Shown piece by piece: positions 54,338 to 64,000 of a DNA stretch of 64,000 nucleotides. The stretch is from Nematopogon swammerdamellus. Taxonomy: Eukaryota > Arthropoda > Insecta > Lepidoptera > Adelidae. The notes beneath the pieces were generated by a model. It did no database searches. It had not been told where the DNA came from and saw only the letters and a program-made list of their open reading frames with translations. Every line of letters begins with the position of its first letter. The first letter of the stretch is position 1. A program made the position numbers and the translations under genes. The stretch is from contig OX336340.1 of assembly GCA_946902875.1 (NCBI GenBank), positions 12,353,566-12,417,565 of the forward strand, written 5' to 3'.

Positions 54338-54850
54338 GGTTCCGTACTTTTTTGTTTTATGGAAACTGACACGGTTGGCTACATCACCTACCTTCAACGT
54401 CCGTGATGTCAGCCCATAACACCGGGTGAACTAGGTGCCATGTCAGTGCTTACCCCTTTGATCGAGCCGGCTACAGTGAACTGGTCGGAAAACACAAACT
54501 ATTTACATAGCCGTTTAGACCGACGTTTCATTCAGTGCGGTGGTACCAACCCGGGCGGGTTAAACCCTACCACCAAGTAAGATTAGGCGGGAAGGGACCT
54601 ACAGTTTTACGAGGAATCCGAACCTCGGTCAGCCTCCAACGGTCAGCGGTCACCCATCCAAGTACTGACCGCACCCAGCGTTGTAAACATTCAATAGCGA
54701 CAGTTGACTGTCTGCACCACTGAGCTATCGAGGCTGACAAGAGTACTTCAAAAGAGTAAAAACGGAACACTTATGGGATCATTCTAGGGTCTGTCTGTCT
54801 GTCCGTCCGTCACAGCTTATTTTCTCCGAAAAAAGTTAAAATTTTGTACG
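54338..54850 (-). repeat. SINE-5S full copy inside another dispersed repeat
   Basis: The SINE (about 54350-54740): tatggaaactgacacggttg, ccgtgatgtcagcccataac, gaactaggtgccatgtcagt, core ggcgggaagggacctacagt, head agtactgaccgcacccagcg ... actgagctatcgaggctgac. It splits a repeat that reads agggttccgtac before and gagtacttcaaaagagtaaa, aacggaacacttatgggatc, ctgtctgtctgtccgtccgt, cacagcttattttctccg after. The repeat also occurs at 56605-56700. Confidence 0.85.
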
Positions 54851-55004
54851 TATTGAGTTGATGACCCAATCATGGACGTATAGCGTAAATGAACGAATTT
54901 CGATTTTGGAGACAAAGTAGAACGTACATTTTTTTTTTTCAAGTGCATCATATCACATATCACTTACTCGAGTGCATGAAGGGCTCGTTAAGAAATATTT
55001 TTTT

Positions 55005-55268
55005 TATTTTTTTTATGGAAACTGACTCGGTTGGCTACATCAGCTACACATTCTCCGGCTACATGGCTACATCACTCGTGATGTCAGCCCATAGCAACGG
55101 GTGAACTTGGTGCCACGTCAGTGCCTCCCTTCGGTCGTGCCGGCTACTCTGAACTGAACGGAAAACAAAAACTATTTACATAGCCGTTTCGACCGACCTT
55201 TCATTCAGTGCGGTGGTACCAACCCGGGCGGGTTAAACCCTACCACCTAGTAATATAAGAAGGGAGTC
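55005..55268 (-). repeat. SINE-5S copy, tail and body
   Basis: The sequence tatggaaactgactcggttg, gtgatgtcagcccatagcaa, gaacttggtgccacgtcagt, ggtggtaccaacccgggcgg, taccacctagtaatataaga; the 5S head is absent. Followed by catatcccttagtcgccttt of element P. Confidence 0.85.
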
Positions 55269-55427
55269 ATATCCCTTAGTCGCCTTTTACACGGAGAGAG
55301 ATGCAGATATATATATATATGTTTTTTTTTTGCTGTTAAAGAAACGCTCTATCTACGAGTACATACATTTATTATCGCAGCCGTCTTATAAGCGGCTATA
55401 TTCAGCGGCGCAGCGTCGTATATTCAG

Positions 55428-55835
55428 CGGCGGGTGGCCGAGTGGTTTGGGCATCGGCTTCTCATGCGGGAGGTCCGAGCTTCGAATCCGGTCGGCGTGT
55501 ACCAATGAGTTTTTTCTGACGAAAAAATTTACGTGCATACCTACACCCGCTGCTTCGCCGCCGTTCGGAACCGGTGTAAAACTGTAGGTCCCTTCCCTTG
55601 CCCCTTACGAGGTGGTAGGCTCAAATTGTAGCCGACTGGGTTGGTACCACCGTACTGGATGTAAGATGGCCGCAAGCAACCTCGGTTGTGTTCTCCTCTA
55701 GTCCAGTATAGCCAGCAATCCAGGGAAGTCTCCGGTATGGCACCTACCTTCTCGGAGGTGATATTGGCTGGTTAGAGCATGTGCTTTGGCCCCTCCGACT
55801 CAGCCACCCATACCGGATTACATAAAAAAAAAAAA
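55428..55835 (+). repeat. SINE-T, full reference copy
   Basis: tRNA-like head: A box gtggccgagtggtttggg, anticodon-arm-like region, B box cttcgaatccgg. Then accaatgagttttttctgac, ccgttcggaaccggtg, core aaaactgtaggtcccttccc, ttgccccttacgaggtggta, module ggtaccaccgtactggatgt, aagatggccgc, cctctagtccagtatagcca, end module tcggaggtgatattggctgg, cctccgactcagccacccat, accggattacat plus an A-rich tail. About 405 bp. The head sits in an ordinary SINE; it is not a tRNA gene. Confidence 0.93.
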
Positions 55836-56064
55836 TAATAATAAGAGGTCCGTCTAGTCCTAAAAATCACGTATTTATATGCTGTAGGGAAGAAGTTGTT
55901 ACCAGCACCTAGGTATACCTAGGTAGGTAGTGTACGAAATGGGTATTAAAATTTCTTGCTCTTTCTTCTTCTCGTCAAATCAGTGCCGAGCTGACGAAAC
56001 GTTTTTGTGAACATTATCATTTTTATTATATTCTGACATATTTGAGATGACTCCCTAGATTTGT

Positions 56065-56135
56065 TTATGTAACCTGACACGCTTGGCAACCTCATCTGTT
56101 AACACTCGCGACATCAGCCCATTATGTTGCACGTT
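56065..56135 (-). repeat. SINE-5S tail fragment, degenerate
   Basis: The sequence aacctgacacgcttggcaac, ctcatctgttaacactcgcg, acatcagcccattatg. Confidence 0.6.
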
Positions 56136-56324
56136 GTTTGGTGTCTGAACGTTGTTTGTTGCGTTTCACTTTGTCGTGTCACTGAAAACATTTAGCCATC
56201 TCAAGAAAGAAAGAATTCGTTGGCCGTCTCGATGGAGTGTCGATGGACCTATATGTTTTGCAACAGAGCAAAGATCTGTACTGCTCGACCCCGAGATGCG
56301 CGACCCCGACCGCCAGTGTGACGT

Positions 56325-56400
56325 CGTTTTTTTTATGGAAACTGACACGGTTGGCTACATTGATCACCTACAACATCCATCGTGTGGCCAAAGAGTTTGT
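56325..56400 (-). repeat. SINE-5S tail fragment
   Basis: The sequence ttttatggaaactgacacgg, ttggctacattgatcaccta, caacatccatcgtg. Confidence 0.7.
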
Positions 56401-56604
56401 ATTACGTAAATCTAACGCTATGAACGGCTTGTCACGACTTATACGTACGAATATTTACGTTTCATAACGTGCAAATATGAAGAAGAACCATCACTGAAAT
56501 ATAGTCGACTGAGACTATAGCTGCAAGCAAAGAAACCTAATTGTCAAATATTGCATAATATGGTATCTTGTGGCCAACATTTGGGCTGCGTTCTCTCCCC
56601 TTTT

Positions 56605-56700
56605 GAGGTTCCGTACCTCAAAAGAGGAAAAAAACGGAACCCTTATAGGATCTCTCTCATGTCTGTCTGTCCGTCTGTCACAGCTTATTTTCTCCAAATC
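56605..56700. repeat. Dispersed repeat, ggttccgtacctcaaaa type
   Basis: The sequence gaggttccgtacctcaaaag, aacggaacccttataggatc, tgtctgtctgtccgtctgtc, acagcttattttctcc matches the parts that flank the SINE-5S at 54338-54850. Confidence 0.7.
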
Positions 56701-56748
56701 TACTGCACGAAAAAAATTTAAAGGTAAGGAAAGGTAGGTATGTATGTA

Positions 56749-57005
56749 CTAGCTTTTGCCCGCGGCTTCGCTCGCCGCCCCGCGCCGTCCCGCGCCGACC
56801 CGCGCCGACCCGCGCCGTCCCGCGCCGCTCGGCGCCGCCGCTCCGCGCCGTCGCACACCGCCCCGCGCCGCTCCACGCCGCCCCGCGACTTTCCGCGCCG
56901 CCCCGCAGTGTCCCGCGACGCTCCGCACCGTCCCGCGCCTTTCTGTTCTGTCTGGCCATATTTACACGGCCATATTGGCACGTGTAGCATAAATGAGCGA
57001 ATTTT
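56749..57005 (-). mobile_element. Helitron-like end with GC-rich 10-bp array
   Basis: CTAG at 56749-56752 after A, then cttttgcccgcggcttcgct cgc, read as a reverse-strand 3' end. It is directly followed by about 16 degenerate units of cgcgccgtcc / cgcgccgacc up to 56945. Long Arg/Ala/Pro-rich frames on both strands are products of the repeat. Confidence 0.75.
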
Positions 57006-57199
57006 GATTTTGCGGGACTAATTATAATGTTTTTTATCAAAATCCATATGGTGGCGTAGCAATGGAAACGGCTTGTTATAAGAAATATAAATATATATTT
57101 TTTTATAATTTTAAAATGCAAAGGTATTAAAGAAAATATACGAAAATCAAGCATTTCCCTCGCCCACCTTATCACCGAAACTCTAAAATTTCGAAAAAA

Positions 57200-57335
57200 A
57201 AATTAAGAATTAGAACCTCTCTTATAGTTTACAGGACAACCTAAACAAACATCTAAGTCTTAAAGTTCTCTCGGAAAACGGAATGGTACGGAATCCAATA
57301 CACGCGATTTCGACTCGCACTTAGCAGCAATTTTT
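57200..57335 (+). repeat. Single relative of the 140-bp satellite unit
   Basis: The sequence tttacaggacaacctaaaca, agttctctcggaaaacggaa, tggtacggaatccaatacac, gcgatttcgactcgcactta has the same order as the 140-bp unit at 17761-18960, but occurs once and ends like element G. Confidence 0.7.
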
Positions 57336-58925
57336 AATAATATAGAAAGTGCGACGTGCGGCGGCGCCGCGCCGAGTCAACCATGAGATGTCTAAGGGCG
57401 CCAATGGAATTCGATCGTATCCGGGGTTTGTGAATAACATGCCGGCCTGATAGGTGCCTTCATGGCCCTCTTGAAGGACGGACCCGAGCGAAACTGTACT
57501 TAGGGGAAAATATATGAGCAGGGAGAGCGTTCCAGAGAATATCAGTTCTGTGAAGGAAAGATCTGCAGAGCCGATTGGATCAGACACAATATAATCAGTA
57601 ATCAATTTGACAAAGGTACAAAAAGACAAAGTAATTAATTAATTACGTAATTTTAAGTAATTTCGGCTTCTTGCACTTTTCTATCACCACCTAGACACGC
57701 TGCTGCCCCTTCTATACATTTTAATTCTTTGGTCACAAGGTTATTGTACCGACCACAGAACATATACACCGAGTAGAAGTAGCATGGGGATATAATAGTA
57801 TGAAGACCAGTGTAACAAATTCCCATAACAAAATTGTAAATATTGATACATCTTCAAGTGATAATCACGTTTAGACCAATTCCTTGCGCCGTTATCGTGC
57901 GGTAATAAAGCACAATAGGCATGCATGTATTTTTTTTTTTCAAATTCCAAATTCAAATTTTTTTTATTGTTGAGAACATTAGTAACACTTTAATTTTCTT
58001 AAGTCTAGGTTAGTGTCACAAAATGTTTAGAAAAGAAAGAGGAGAAGAGTAGACATAGAAAACAAAAGCATATTTGATAGAATGTCCCGAGTGCACCACG
58101 CTCTGGGCTTTCGCCTGTGTCGATGCACTCAGGTTATTTAGCTTTACGGTTCCAGTGACAGTCAAGACAGGCGGTCGATATGGGCGGAGATCAAGTGCGT
58201 AGAGGTACGCTTACTTGTGGCACGCACGACGAGTCATCGCGCTACTTCTACTAGTGTTTTTATGTTCTGTGTACCGACCGAGACGGGGCAGAGAGAAACA
58301 TTGAACACAATACGAAGTAACGAAGCCGTACTGCAATTTTCACCAGATGGTACGCAATTTCACTCAAGTAAACAAATTCATAAATTTCGAACTCAAAACA
58401 CGTTTTAGTCATTATCTTCAGTGTATTTTTACGTATACCAACTCTGTAGTGCAGGTTAAATAAATTCCCGTAACTAGGTAAATGGAAAAAAGCTTTTTGG
58501 GAAGAAATATAATTTATTGGTCGAAGGGAACGTAACTACTTACAGCAGTTTCTCATTAAAACTTTTGAGCCTTGCTAATATATTTAGTACCTAAATGATG
58601 GTGGCCGTTATACGTAGAACGGAAATACGACAGCATGGTCATGTTTCTTCAAGGTAGCTCTTGAATATTGCCAGACTATCGGAAACAGGTAAATTGCATG
58701 TTTATGGCAAGACTATTTAGAGAGCGACTGAAAATAAGTAACCGGTGTGGTTGCGCTACTATAGTAAGGTAATGATTTAAATTAAACTCTATGAAGATAT
58801 CGTATATATATTTTCATTTTCTTATTGATTGACAATTATTAGCTCGAACGGTGGAACATTTCGAATAGTATTCACATCGTATATGCCCATATAAGGTATA
58901 AATGTTGTAATAGCAATATGATTAG
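57336..58925. other. No recognised gene
   Basis: Frames at 57321-57629 (reverse) and 58217-58408 show no domain. Sequence around 57470-57590 looks repeat-derived but is unassigned. Confidence 0.35.
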
Positions 58926-59350
58926 AAAAACTAGCCAAGTTCGAGTGGGACTCGCGCACCGAGGGTTCCGTACCATGACGTTATTTTATTTTATTATTTT
59001 TATTATATTTTTTTTTTACTTCTAGATTTTCTAGCATTATAATCACACCCAGTTTGACACTTGTATGTCTTACCGTTTTTACGATAGGTGAAAAACAAAC
59101 AAACGCTGAAAAACACGTTTCGTGTATGCGAACCCCGTCCATTATTCATTTTTCATTAAACGAACCCGTAGAGGATCACTTGTGTGTTTTGAGGACAAAT
59201 TTGAAAGTTAAACTTTTTTTTTCACCGTTTCACCGTGCCATCATGTGACCTGTCAATGGAAAGGGCTCGTTAAATTCTCACGGAAAATGGAATGGTACGG
59301 AACCCCATCCACGCGACTTGACTTGATTCGTACTTGACCGCTTTTATGTT
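58926..59350 (-). repeat. Element G-like copy
   Basis: The sequence actagccaagttcgagtggg, actcgcgcaccgagggttcc, cacccagtttgacacttgta, acgataggtgaaaaacaaac, then ggaatggtacggaaccccat with gcgacttgac and cgtacttgaccgctttta. It matches 50430-50700 in its first part. Confidence 0.7.
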
Positions 59351-60054
59351 TTTTATTATTTGTTCATAATAAAAATGCCGCCATAATAAAAAGAAAAAAA
59401 ATCCAGACAAAGTAACGGTCTGCATGTCGCTGTTGAGAATAAAACATAATTAGGTACCTAATTAGACGAAGATCGCAATAAGAACTGTACTACGGTAAAA
59501 ATGAGGGCATTTACTTATTATTATACGGTTGTTGATAATTAATTGTTGAAATTGTACTGCTTTATTTATACTTTGTTATAGTTACTAGCGGTTCACCCGG
59601 CTTCGCTTCGCCCCTAAATATTATATGTCAGAAAACCTCAGATAAAACCCCATATCGAGTAGTTCTCGAGTTATAATTATACAGGGTGTTCGGCACATGG
59701 ACCGAAAATTTTTTTTGTAGGTAAGTGGGGTCATTTGAAAGGTTTTGACCTATGACACCTTTTGTCTGGTGTCACGTGGTATCGAGATACGATTTTTTAT
59801 ATTTTTTAAAATTACCAAAATCTCAGCTCTAATCCCTTGTAACTTTTTTGTTTATGATTATATCTGCCCTTTCCAAAGATATACTACATGTCATACAAAT
59901 CAAGCGAACATGGAATTGACAACGGCGGCGCATCGTCGATCGAATAATGCTTTTGAAAATGTATTCATACAACATGGCTGAAATTATTATTATGTAAAGT
60001 AATTTTTGGGATTCATTATCCATACGGAAGCCTATAACTAAACCTACCTACCTA
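59351..60054. other. Helitron-like end and tacagggtgtt repeat
   Basis: A CTAG end with gcggttcacccggcttcgct at 59584-59610 (reverse Helitron-like 3' end), then ctcgagttataattatacag, ggtgttcggcacatggaccg at 59660-59704, the second tacagggtgtt start. The rest is unassigned. Confidence 0.4.
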
Positions 60055-60275
60055 CAGTCCAAGGGCTGTAACGTTTGAACTATAATATAGGTAGCCAGTT
60101 GTAATTTTCACAGAATATGTGTGAAAATGGGCTGTGCCGAACGCGCGATACTTACGTGCGAGTGTGACCGCGCGATCGCTGCGCACACTCCTCGCTATAA
60201 GTGCAAGAAAGAATAAATGGCTGCGGAACCCTCTGTGTGTCAACAACGCTCTCACTTAGCAGGGTTTTTAAATAA
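60055..60275 (+). repeat. Element G-like copy, shortened
   Basis: The sequence agggctgtaacgtttgaact, aggtagccagttgtaatttt, cacagaatatgtgtga, then ctgcggaaccctctgtgtgt, caacgctctcacttagcagg gttttt. Confidence 0.6.
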
Positions 60276-60411
60276 TCCTTCAAAAATTGTCCGTAGACGA
60301 CCGTTAAAATAATTAGAACGTTGAAGGAAAGTCTGTCACTTAACAAGACAGGCGTGATAGATCAAATGGATGCTGGATTAAAGGCCTGTAGCGGTGTGGT
60401 GTCGGGGCGGA

Positions 60412-60450
60412 GCAGGGGGGGGTGGGGGGGGGGGGGGGGGGGGGAGGGGG
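60412..60450 (+). repeat. Poly-G tract, possible G-quadruplex
   Basis: Nearly unbroken G from about 60412 to 60450, interrupted only by single T and A. It could fold as a G-quadruplex. Run length may be inaccurate in the assembly. Confidence 0.85.
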
Positions 60451-60639
60451 TATGCTGACGACGACAGAACCCCAATCTAACGGAGGAGCCGAGAAAAAAT
60501 ACTCTTCGTCGGCAAAGGCCAGCCGCTGGTGATGGTTAATCAATAACTAAGATTTACTATAGATATTCTTATTTTGCAAGCAACATTTTTAAGAAATAAA
60601 AACCCTTCTTTTTCTTTATTTTTTTCGTTCTGGTAAATT

Positions 60640-60868
60640 ACAGTACATCACCGACCACCACGTTTAGCAAAGAATTCGGACAAGAAACAACAAATAAGGC
60701 ACGAAGACCCACTCGGTGCATGACTCGGTGGAAGGACCGTGCCAAGGTGATAGGTGGCAATCCTTACGTCCTTTAGCGAGACATCTTCTCCTTATCCCTT
60801 AGTCGCCTTTTACGACATGAACGGTGAGAGATGCAGTAGGGCTATTCTTTTTAAGTAGGTACCAGTAC
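60640..60868 (+). repeat. Element P, fullest copy
   Basis: The sequence catcaccgaccaccacgttt, agcaaagaattcggacaa, ggaccgtgccaaggtgatag, tatcccttagtcgcctttta, cgacatgaacggtgagagat, gcagtagggctattcttttt, aagtaggtacc. Relatives are at 47185-47350, 55268-55310 and 3481-3595. Confidence 0.75.
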
Positions 60869-61077
60869 GACGACGCGGTAAAATCAGGTAAAAACTTAAT
60901 AAATATCGTTTATTGGAAACCCTTGAAGCATTCCACCACAGATGAGATCTACTCATTGTAGCGTCGTCGTCCTGGGCGCGTCGCGTTTTGCCAAACCGTT
61001 TCTCACTCAAAAAAATTGCCTCGAAACCCCAACGGAAATACTGTTATTTTTAAGTTTGGATTTTTATATATATTATT
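60869..61077. other. No recognised feature
   Basis: Short unassigned stretch. Confidence 0.3.
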
Positions 61078-61137
61078 TTTTTATGGAAACTGACACGGTT
61101 GGCTACATCAGCAACAACGTCCGTGATGTCAGCCTAC
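61078..61137 (-). repeat. SINE-5S tail fragment
   Basis: The sequence tttatggaaactgacacggt, tggctacatcagcaacaacg, tccgtgatgtcagcct. Confidence 0.75.
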
Positions 61138-61632
61138 ATATTTCCAGTACCTTATACTTTTAAAAAATTTCGTTATTTCAAAAATAACCGTTTATTATTG
61201 TCATTGACTTCTATGATTGATTATTGTAATACAATGTTTTAGGAAATATTGAACAACATAATTTATAACCGCTCGTTTTGAGATCGATTACACTTAGGTA
61301 GAGGCCCTAAAAATGCCAGACAGAAACAATCCTTTCCTAAAATAAATAGAAGCTAATTTAGACAGATAGAAAATTGAAAAATTAAACGACTGGCTCGATC
61401 ATAAATCGAATTTGCCTGTAATACTAGACTGCTCACGACCATGCCGTTTATTGTTTATTTAAAACCACGTAATATTTTTTGCTTAGAGTCAGATTTTATT
61501 TAATCTAGCTCTCTAAGTGAAATATCCGCAAGTCGTTTCATCCCACAAAATTATTTCTTGACAAATCATTCACCTTAATTTCTCTTCGAACGAGTTGCGT
61601 GCTGTAGGAATAAATCTAGGAATCAATATATC
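61138..61632. other. No recognised feature
   Basis: AT-rich sequence before the LINE fragment; part may be eroded LINE. Confidence 0.3.
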
Positions 61633-62110
61633 TTGACCATACAAGCGGAAACACTTCGGCAGCCATGGTTTATGGGCTCACGTCTTTCACGTTCAAGCAT
61701 AAAGTTAATATTAAGACTCCGACACACTCCTTTAAACAAAAGCGCTCACATGATGAGGAAAATTTATTCACCAAATTGTAACATTTGCGCTGAAGTCGAA
61801 GATCAATTCCATGTTTTATTGGAGTGTGAACGGAACACTAATTTAAGAAATGCTCTTATCAAAGATTTAAAGACTGATAGATTAAATAAATTTTTTGCTA
61901 TCCACAGGGCGTTAGGTGATCCCCTTACCATTGATTTTATAACCCTGTCGGGACAGATAGACCACTCCATATAACAAATTTGGTAACGTTGTAAATCGTA
62001 AAACCAACAGAGGGCGTTAATAATTTTTCTTGATGTTGTCGTAAAACAAACAGGTGGCGTTAATGTTTGTTAATACTTCTATACTAAGGGCGCTATCTAG
62101 TTGAAATACA
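61633..62110 (+). pseudogene. LINE C-terminal fragment with Cys/His cluster and 3' UTR
   Basis: Reads LILRLRHTPLNKSAHMMRKI, YSPNCNICAEVEDQFHVLLE, CERNTNLRNALI and stops at 61972-61974. C..C...ED..H.L..C after a LRLRHTPLN.... segment is the post-RNase H tail of LINE pol proteins (I/LOA-like groups). The 3' part has degenerate repeats of gggcgttaat. Confidence 0.75.
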
Positions 62111-62385
62111 ACATGTATCTAGGTACCTTTAATTGTCACTAGGCTGTAGAATTACTGCTACTAGACAAAAGATGGCGCTTTCATTTATATTTATAAAGAA
62201 CATTATTTATGTAAATTCCAAAATTTTTAATTATATTTGAATAATAAAATTATGACAATTTACAATTAAACTAACACTTCTTATCAAATTAAATAAAATA
62301 AAAAAATGTTTTGAAAATTATTTGGTATACGGAACAAAATATTATTATGATTGTAATTTCCTGTTTGTGCGCTTTTAATAGATAG
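62111..62385. other. AT-rich, no recognised feature
   Basis: AT-rich sequence with no exon or repeat recognised. Confidence 0.35.
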
Positions 62386-62446
62386 ATCCACACAGAGCAC
62401 GGAATACCCCCGCGCGCGCGCGCGCGGTATTCCGTGCTCTGTGGAT
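62386..62446. repeat. Palindrome with (CG)n centre
   Basis: Arms atccacacagagcacggaat acc and its complement ggtattccgtgctctgtgga t (one 2-base indel) surround cccgcgcgcgcgcgcgc. A cruciform or Z-DNA candidate. Confidence 0.93.
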
Positions 62447-62522
62447 AGAACGTATTTATTTAGTTGAACAGTTAAACAAATACTCGTCACTCTTCATTCT
62501 AATAATGTCAGCATTGTATGTA

Positions 62523-63631
62523 AAAAAAAAATATGAAAACTGCCTTAAAAAATTTATGAAATTAAAAAAATCGAACCCTAGAGTTGAAGGCGGTGCTAAA
62601 GAAGGCTACACAAATCACAAAGGATATCATCCACGCATGTTTTCTTTCATGTATCATTTTTGCTTGCTTTAGCACCGCCTTCAACTCTAGGGTTCGATTT
62701 TTTTTATTTCATACATTTTTGAAGGCGGTTTTTATATATTTTTTTAAATAGTTTTTTATTTCACAGTTTTTTTTGGAATTTTTTGCTATTAATGTACTCG
62801 GCGGAATCGCTCGACCTTCGGCCTCGCGATTCCGCCTCGCTTTCCAATCTGATCTCGACCAAATTAAAATGGAACCACGTCATGGTTATCCCCTTTCAAA
62901 CAAAAAAAAAGAATTTTCAAAATCGGCCCACAATAATTGACGGAGTAATCGCGTAACAAACATCCAAAAAAAGAAAACATACCGTCGAATTGAGAATCTC
63001 CTAGGTCTAAAGTAAATTGCTCGTGATGACAAATTCAACGAGCCCAAACACGATGGGTTTATCATGTGTAGTTTAGGAGTTCCTATGGCCACCTTCCGTC
63101 TCCATCATCAGACCAGCTCGATGGTACTCGTACTCGTATTATAATATATTAAACGCATCTGGCCGGTCGGAAAAGATTTCAAATTTAGAATATTCATGAA
63201 ACAAGGGTCCGAATATGAATGACAATATCGATTCATGTATTTCAATACAACGAAAATCTCTTTGTTTCAATACAATGACAGAGAAAATTTCAAAATATTA
63301 GGTACCTATTCTACCTATTTAATACTTTTTAGTTCTAGTTTATTTTTTTTAAGTCGGTTTTATATTTTTAAAACAATATTACATAAAAAACAATAATCGA
63401 AATCGAATAATCGAAATCGGTTGAAGTGGTACAGAATTATTCGCCATGTGTCAAACTGCAAATTGCTGAAAAAGCCCACATCACAAAAGTTTTGCTGAAG
63501 GTAACCACACACCAATAGTATTTTGTTGCTTTTTCATAAACCGCTCAATCAATTTCAATAAAATTTCAATGGGAGCACCTCTGAAGTATGACCTACCAAA
63601 CAAAAAAAGAATTTTCAAAATCAGCCCACAA
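62523..63631 (-). repeat. Composite dispersed repeat, copy 2, with foldback A
   Basis: Reverse-strand counterpart of 11836-14005. It includes foldback A arms at 62523-62604 and 62668-62745 (gaaccctagagttgaaggcg), the ggcggaatcgctcgaccttc block, the segment read as ATGGCCATAGGAACTCC-type at 63092, gataatcgaaatcgg and ggtaaccacacaccaatagt. It lacks the minisatellite/SINE insert of copy 1 and ends at the TTAA of the next element. Confidence 0.8.
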
Positions 63632-64000
63632 TTAACACGTTGAACGCCATACGACCCACCGGTGGGCCTAGCGTACTTTTCGGTTCGGGCCAAGCCAAAC
63701 TCATTATATCCGTAATTTTCATCAACTTGAGATTTTCATCACAAAGTTTATAAAATGCGGTAATTTGTAAGGAAAATAAAAATTTGCGACTTTTACCGTC
63801 TAATTTTCGAGATATAGCAGAAGGCTCACGGGTGGATCGTGTGGCCTCCTATGAAGGATTTGTATTTTTCTGTTGGCTGGGGCCGCGGGGTCACGCCGCG
63901 GCCCACCCGTTGCGCGCGCGCCGCGGACGCAGCGATCAATCCCGGTCCGGCTGCGTCGACAATTGAGGATGTTTTACGCTTTTCTCGCCAAAAATGATTA
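63632..64000 (+). mobile_element. Possible piggyBac-like element end
   Basis: The composite repeat stops at TTAA (63632-63635), where its other copies have attg. Next comes cacgttgaacgccatacgac, then the subterminal palindrome cccaccggtggg. TTAA target plus C-rich subterminal inverted repeat fits piggyBac-type elements. The element continues beyond the window; no transposase is seen. The last 150 bases are CpG-rich. Confidence 0.45.

Noticed and set aside
55428..55505. tRNA gene (A and B boxes present)
   Set aside because: It is the head of a SINE: it continues into the shared body and A-rich tail, and the same head occurs inverted at the end of the copy at 27789-28232.
56678..57175. 165-residue Arg/Ala-rich protein on the reverse strand
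   Set aside because: Its middle is the GC-rich 10-bp array, which is open in several frames on both strands; no domain, and flanks are intergenic.

Overview
The window looks like nuclear DNA of a moth or butterfly (Lepidoptera). It is AT-rich, has short exons separated by long introns, and is packed with the dispersed repeats typical of lepidopteran genomes: Helitron-like ends with the gcccgcggcttcgctcgcg head, the ggttccgta / cttggccggttttt element, tRNA- and 5S-headed SINEs, mariner, and many LINE tails. Nothing bacterial is present: no operons, CRISPR array or rRNA operon. There is one 200-base assembly gap (30827-31026).

Host genes. On the + strand, four exons (771-843, 5275-5459, 6012-6151, 14383-14531) encode the C-terminal half of a glutamine synthetase-fold protein, with the stop at 14529-14531 and AATAAA at 14578. 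Frame and splice phases are kept, but most metal-, ATP- and glutamate-binding residues are replaced, so I read it as a GS pseudoenzyme; its 5' exons lie left of the window. A possible promoter plus short first coding exon (M-D-S-V-A-Q, donor at 15231) starts another + strand gene of unknown identity. On the - strand a single internal exon (28607-28755) encodes TM3 and the DRH-R motif of a rhodopsin-family neuropeptide receptor.

Layout. 1-14600: GS-like gene; its introns hold a full-length dead mariner (9001-10315), SINE and LINE pieces and a composite foldback repeat (11836-14005). 14600-16700: putative first exon and an R4/Dong-like LINE tail. 16738-19107: a Helitron-like element swollen by a 68-bp array, a CT-rich tract and a 140-bp array with trimeric higher-order structure. 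19200-28500: SINE and LINE fragments and an 83-bp perfect palindrome. 28600-32400: receptor exon, gap, dispersed repeats. 32676-38842: a nested stack, in which a LOA-type LINE with a 43-bp target-site duplication is split by a Helitron (A|T site) and by a hAT-like element (8-bp duplication), both with precise edges. 39000-64000: no host exon recognised; more repeats, an R4-like LINE (52372-53100), a GC-rich 485-bp insert with a 9-bp duplication, palindromes, a second copy of the composite foldback repeat (62523-63631), and a piggyBac-like TTAA end running off the window.

The few exons sit in a landscape built by layered transposition, and several insertions have edges clear enough to give a relative order. 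All family assignments come from reading motifs by eye; no database search was run. Local family names (SINE-T, SINE-5S, element G, element P, foldback A/B) are mine.
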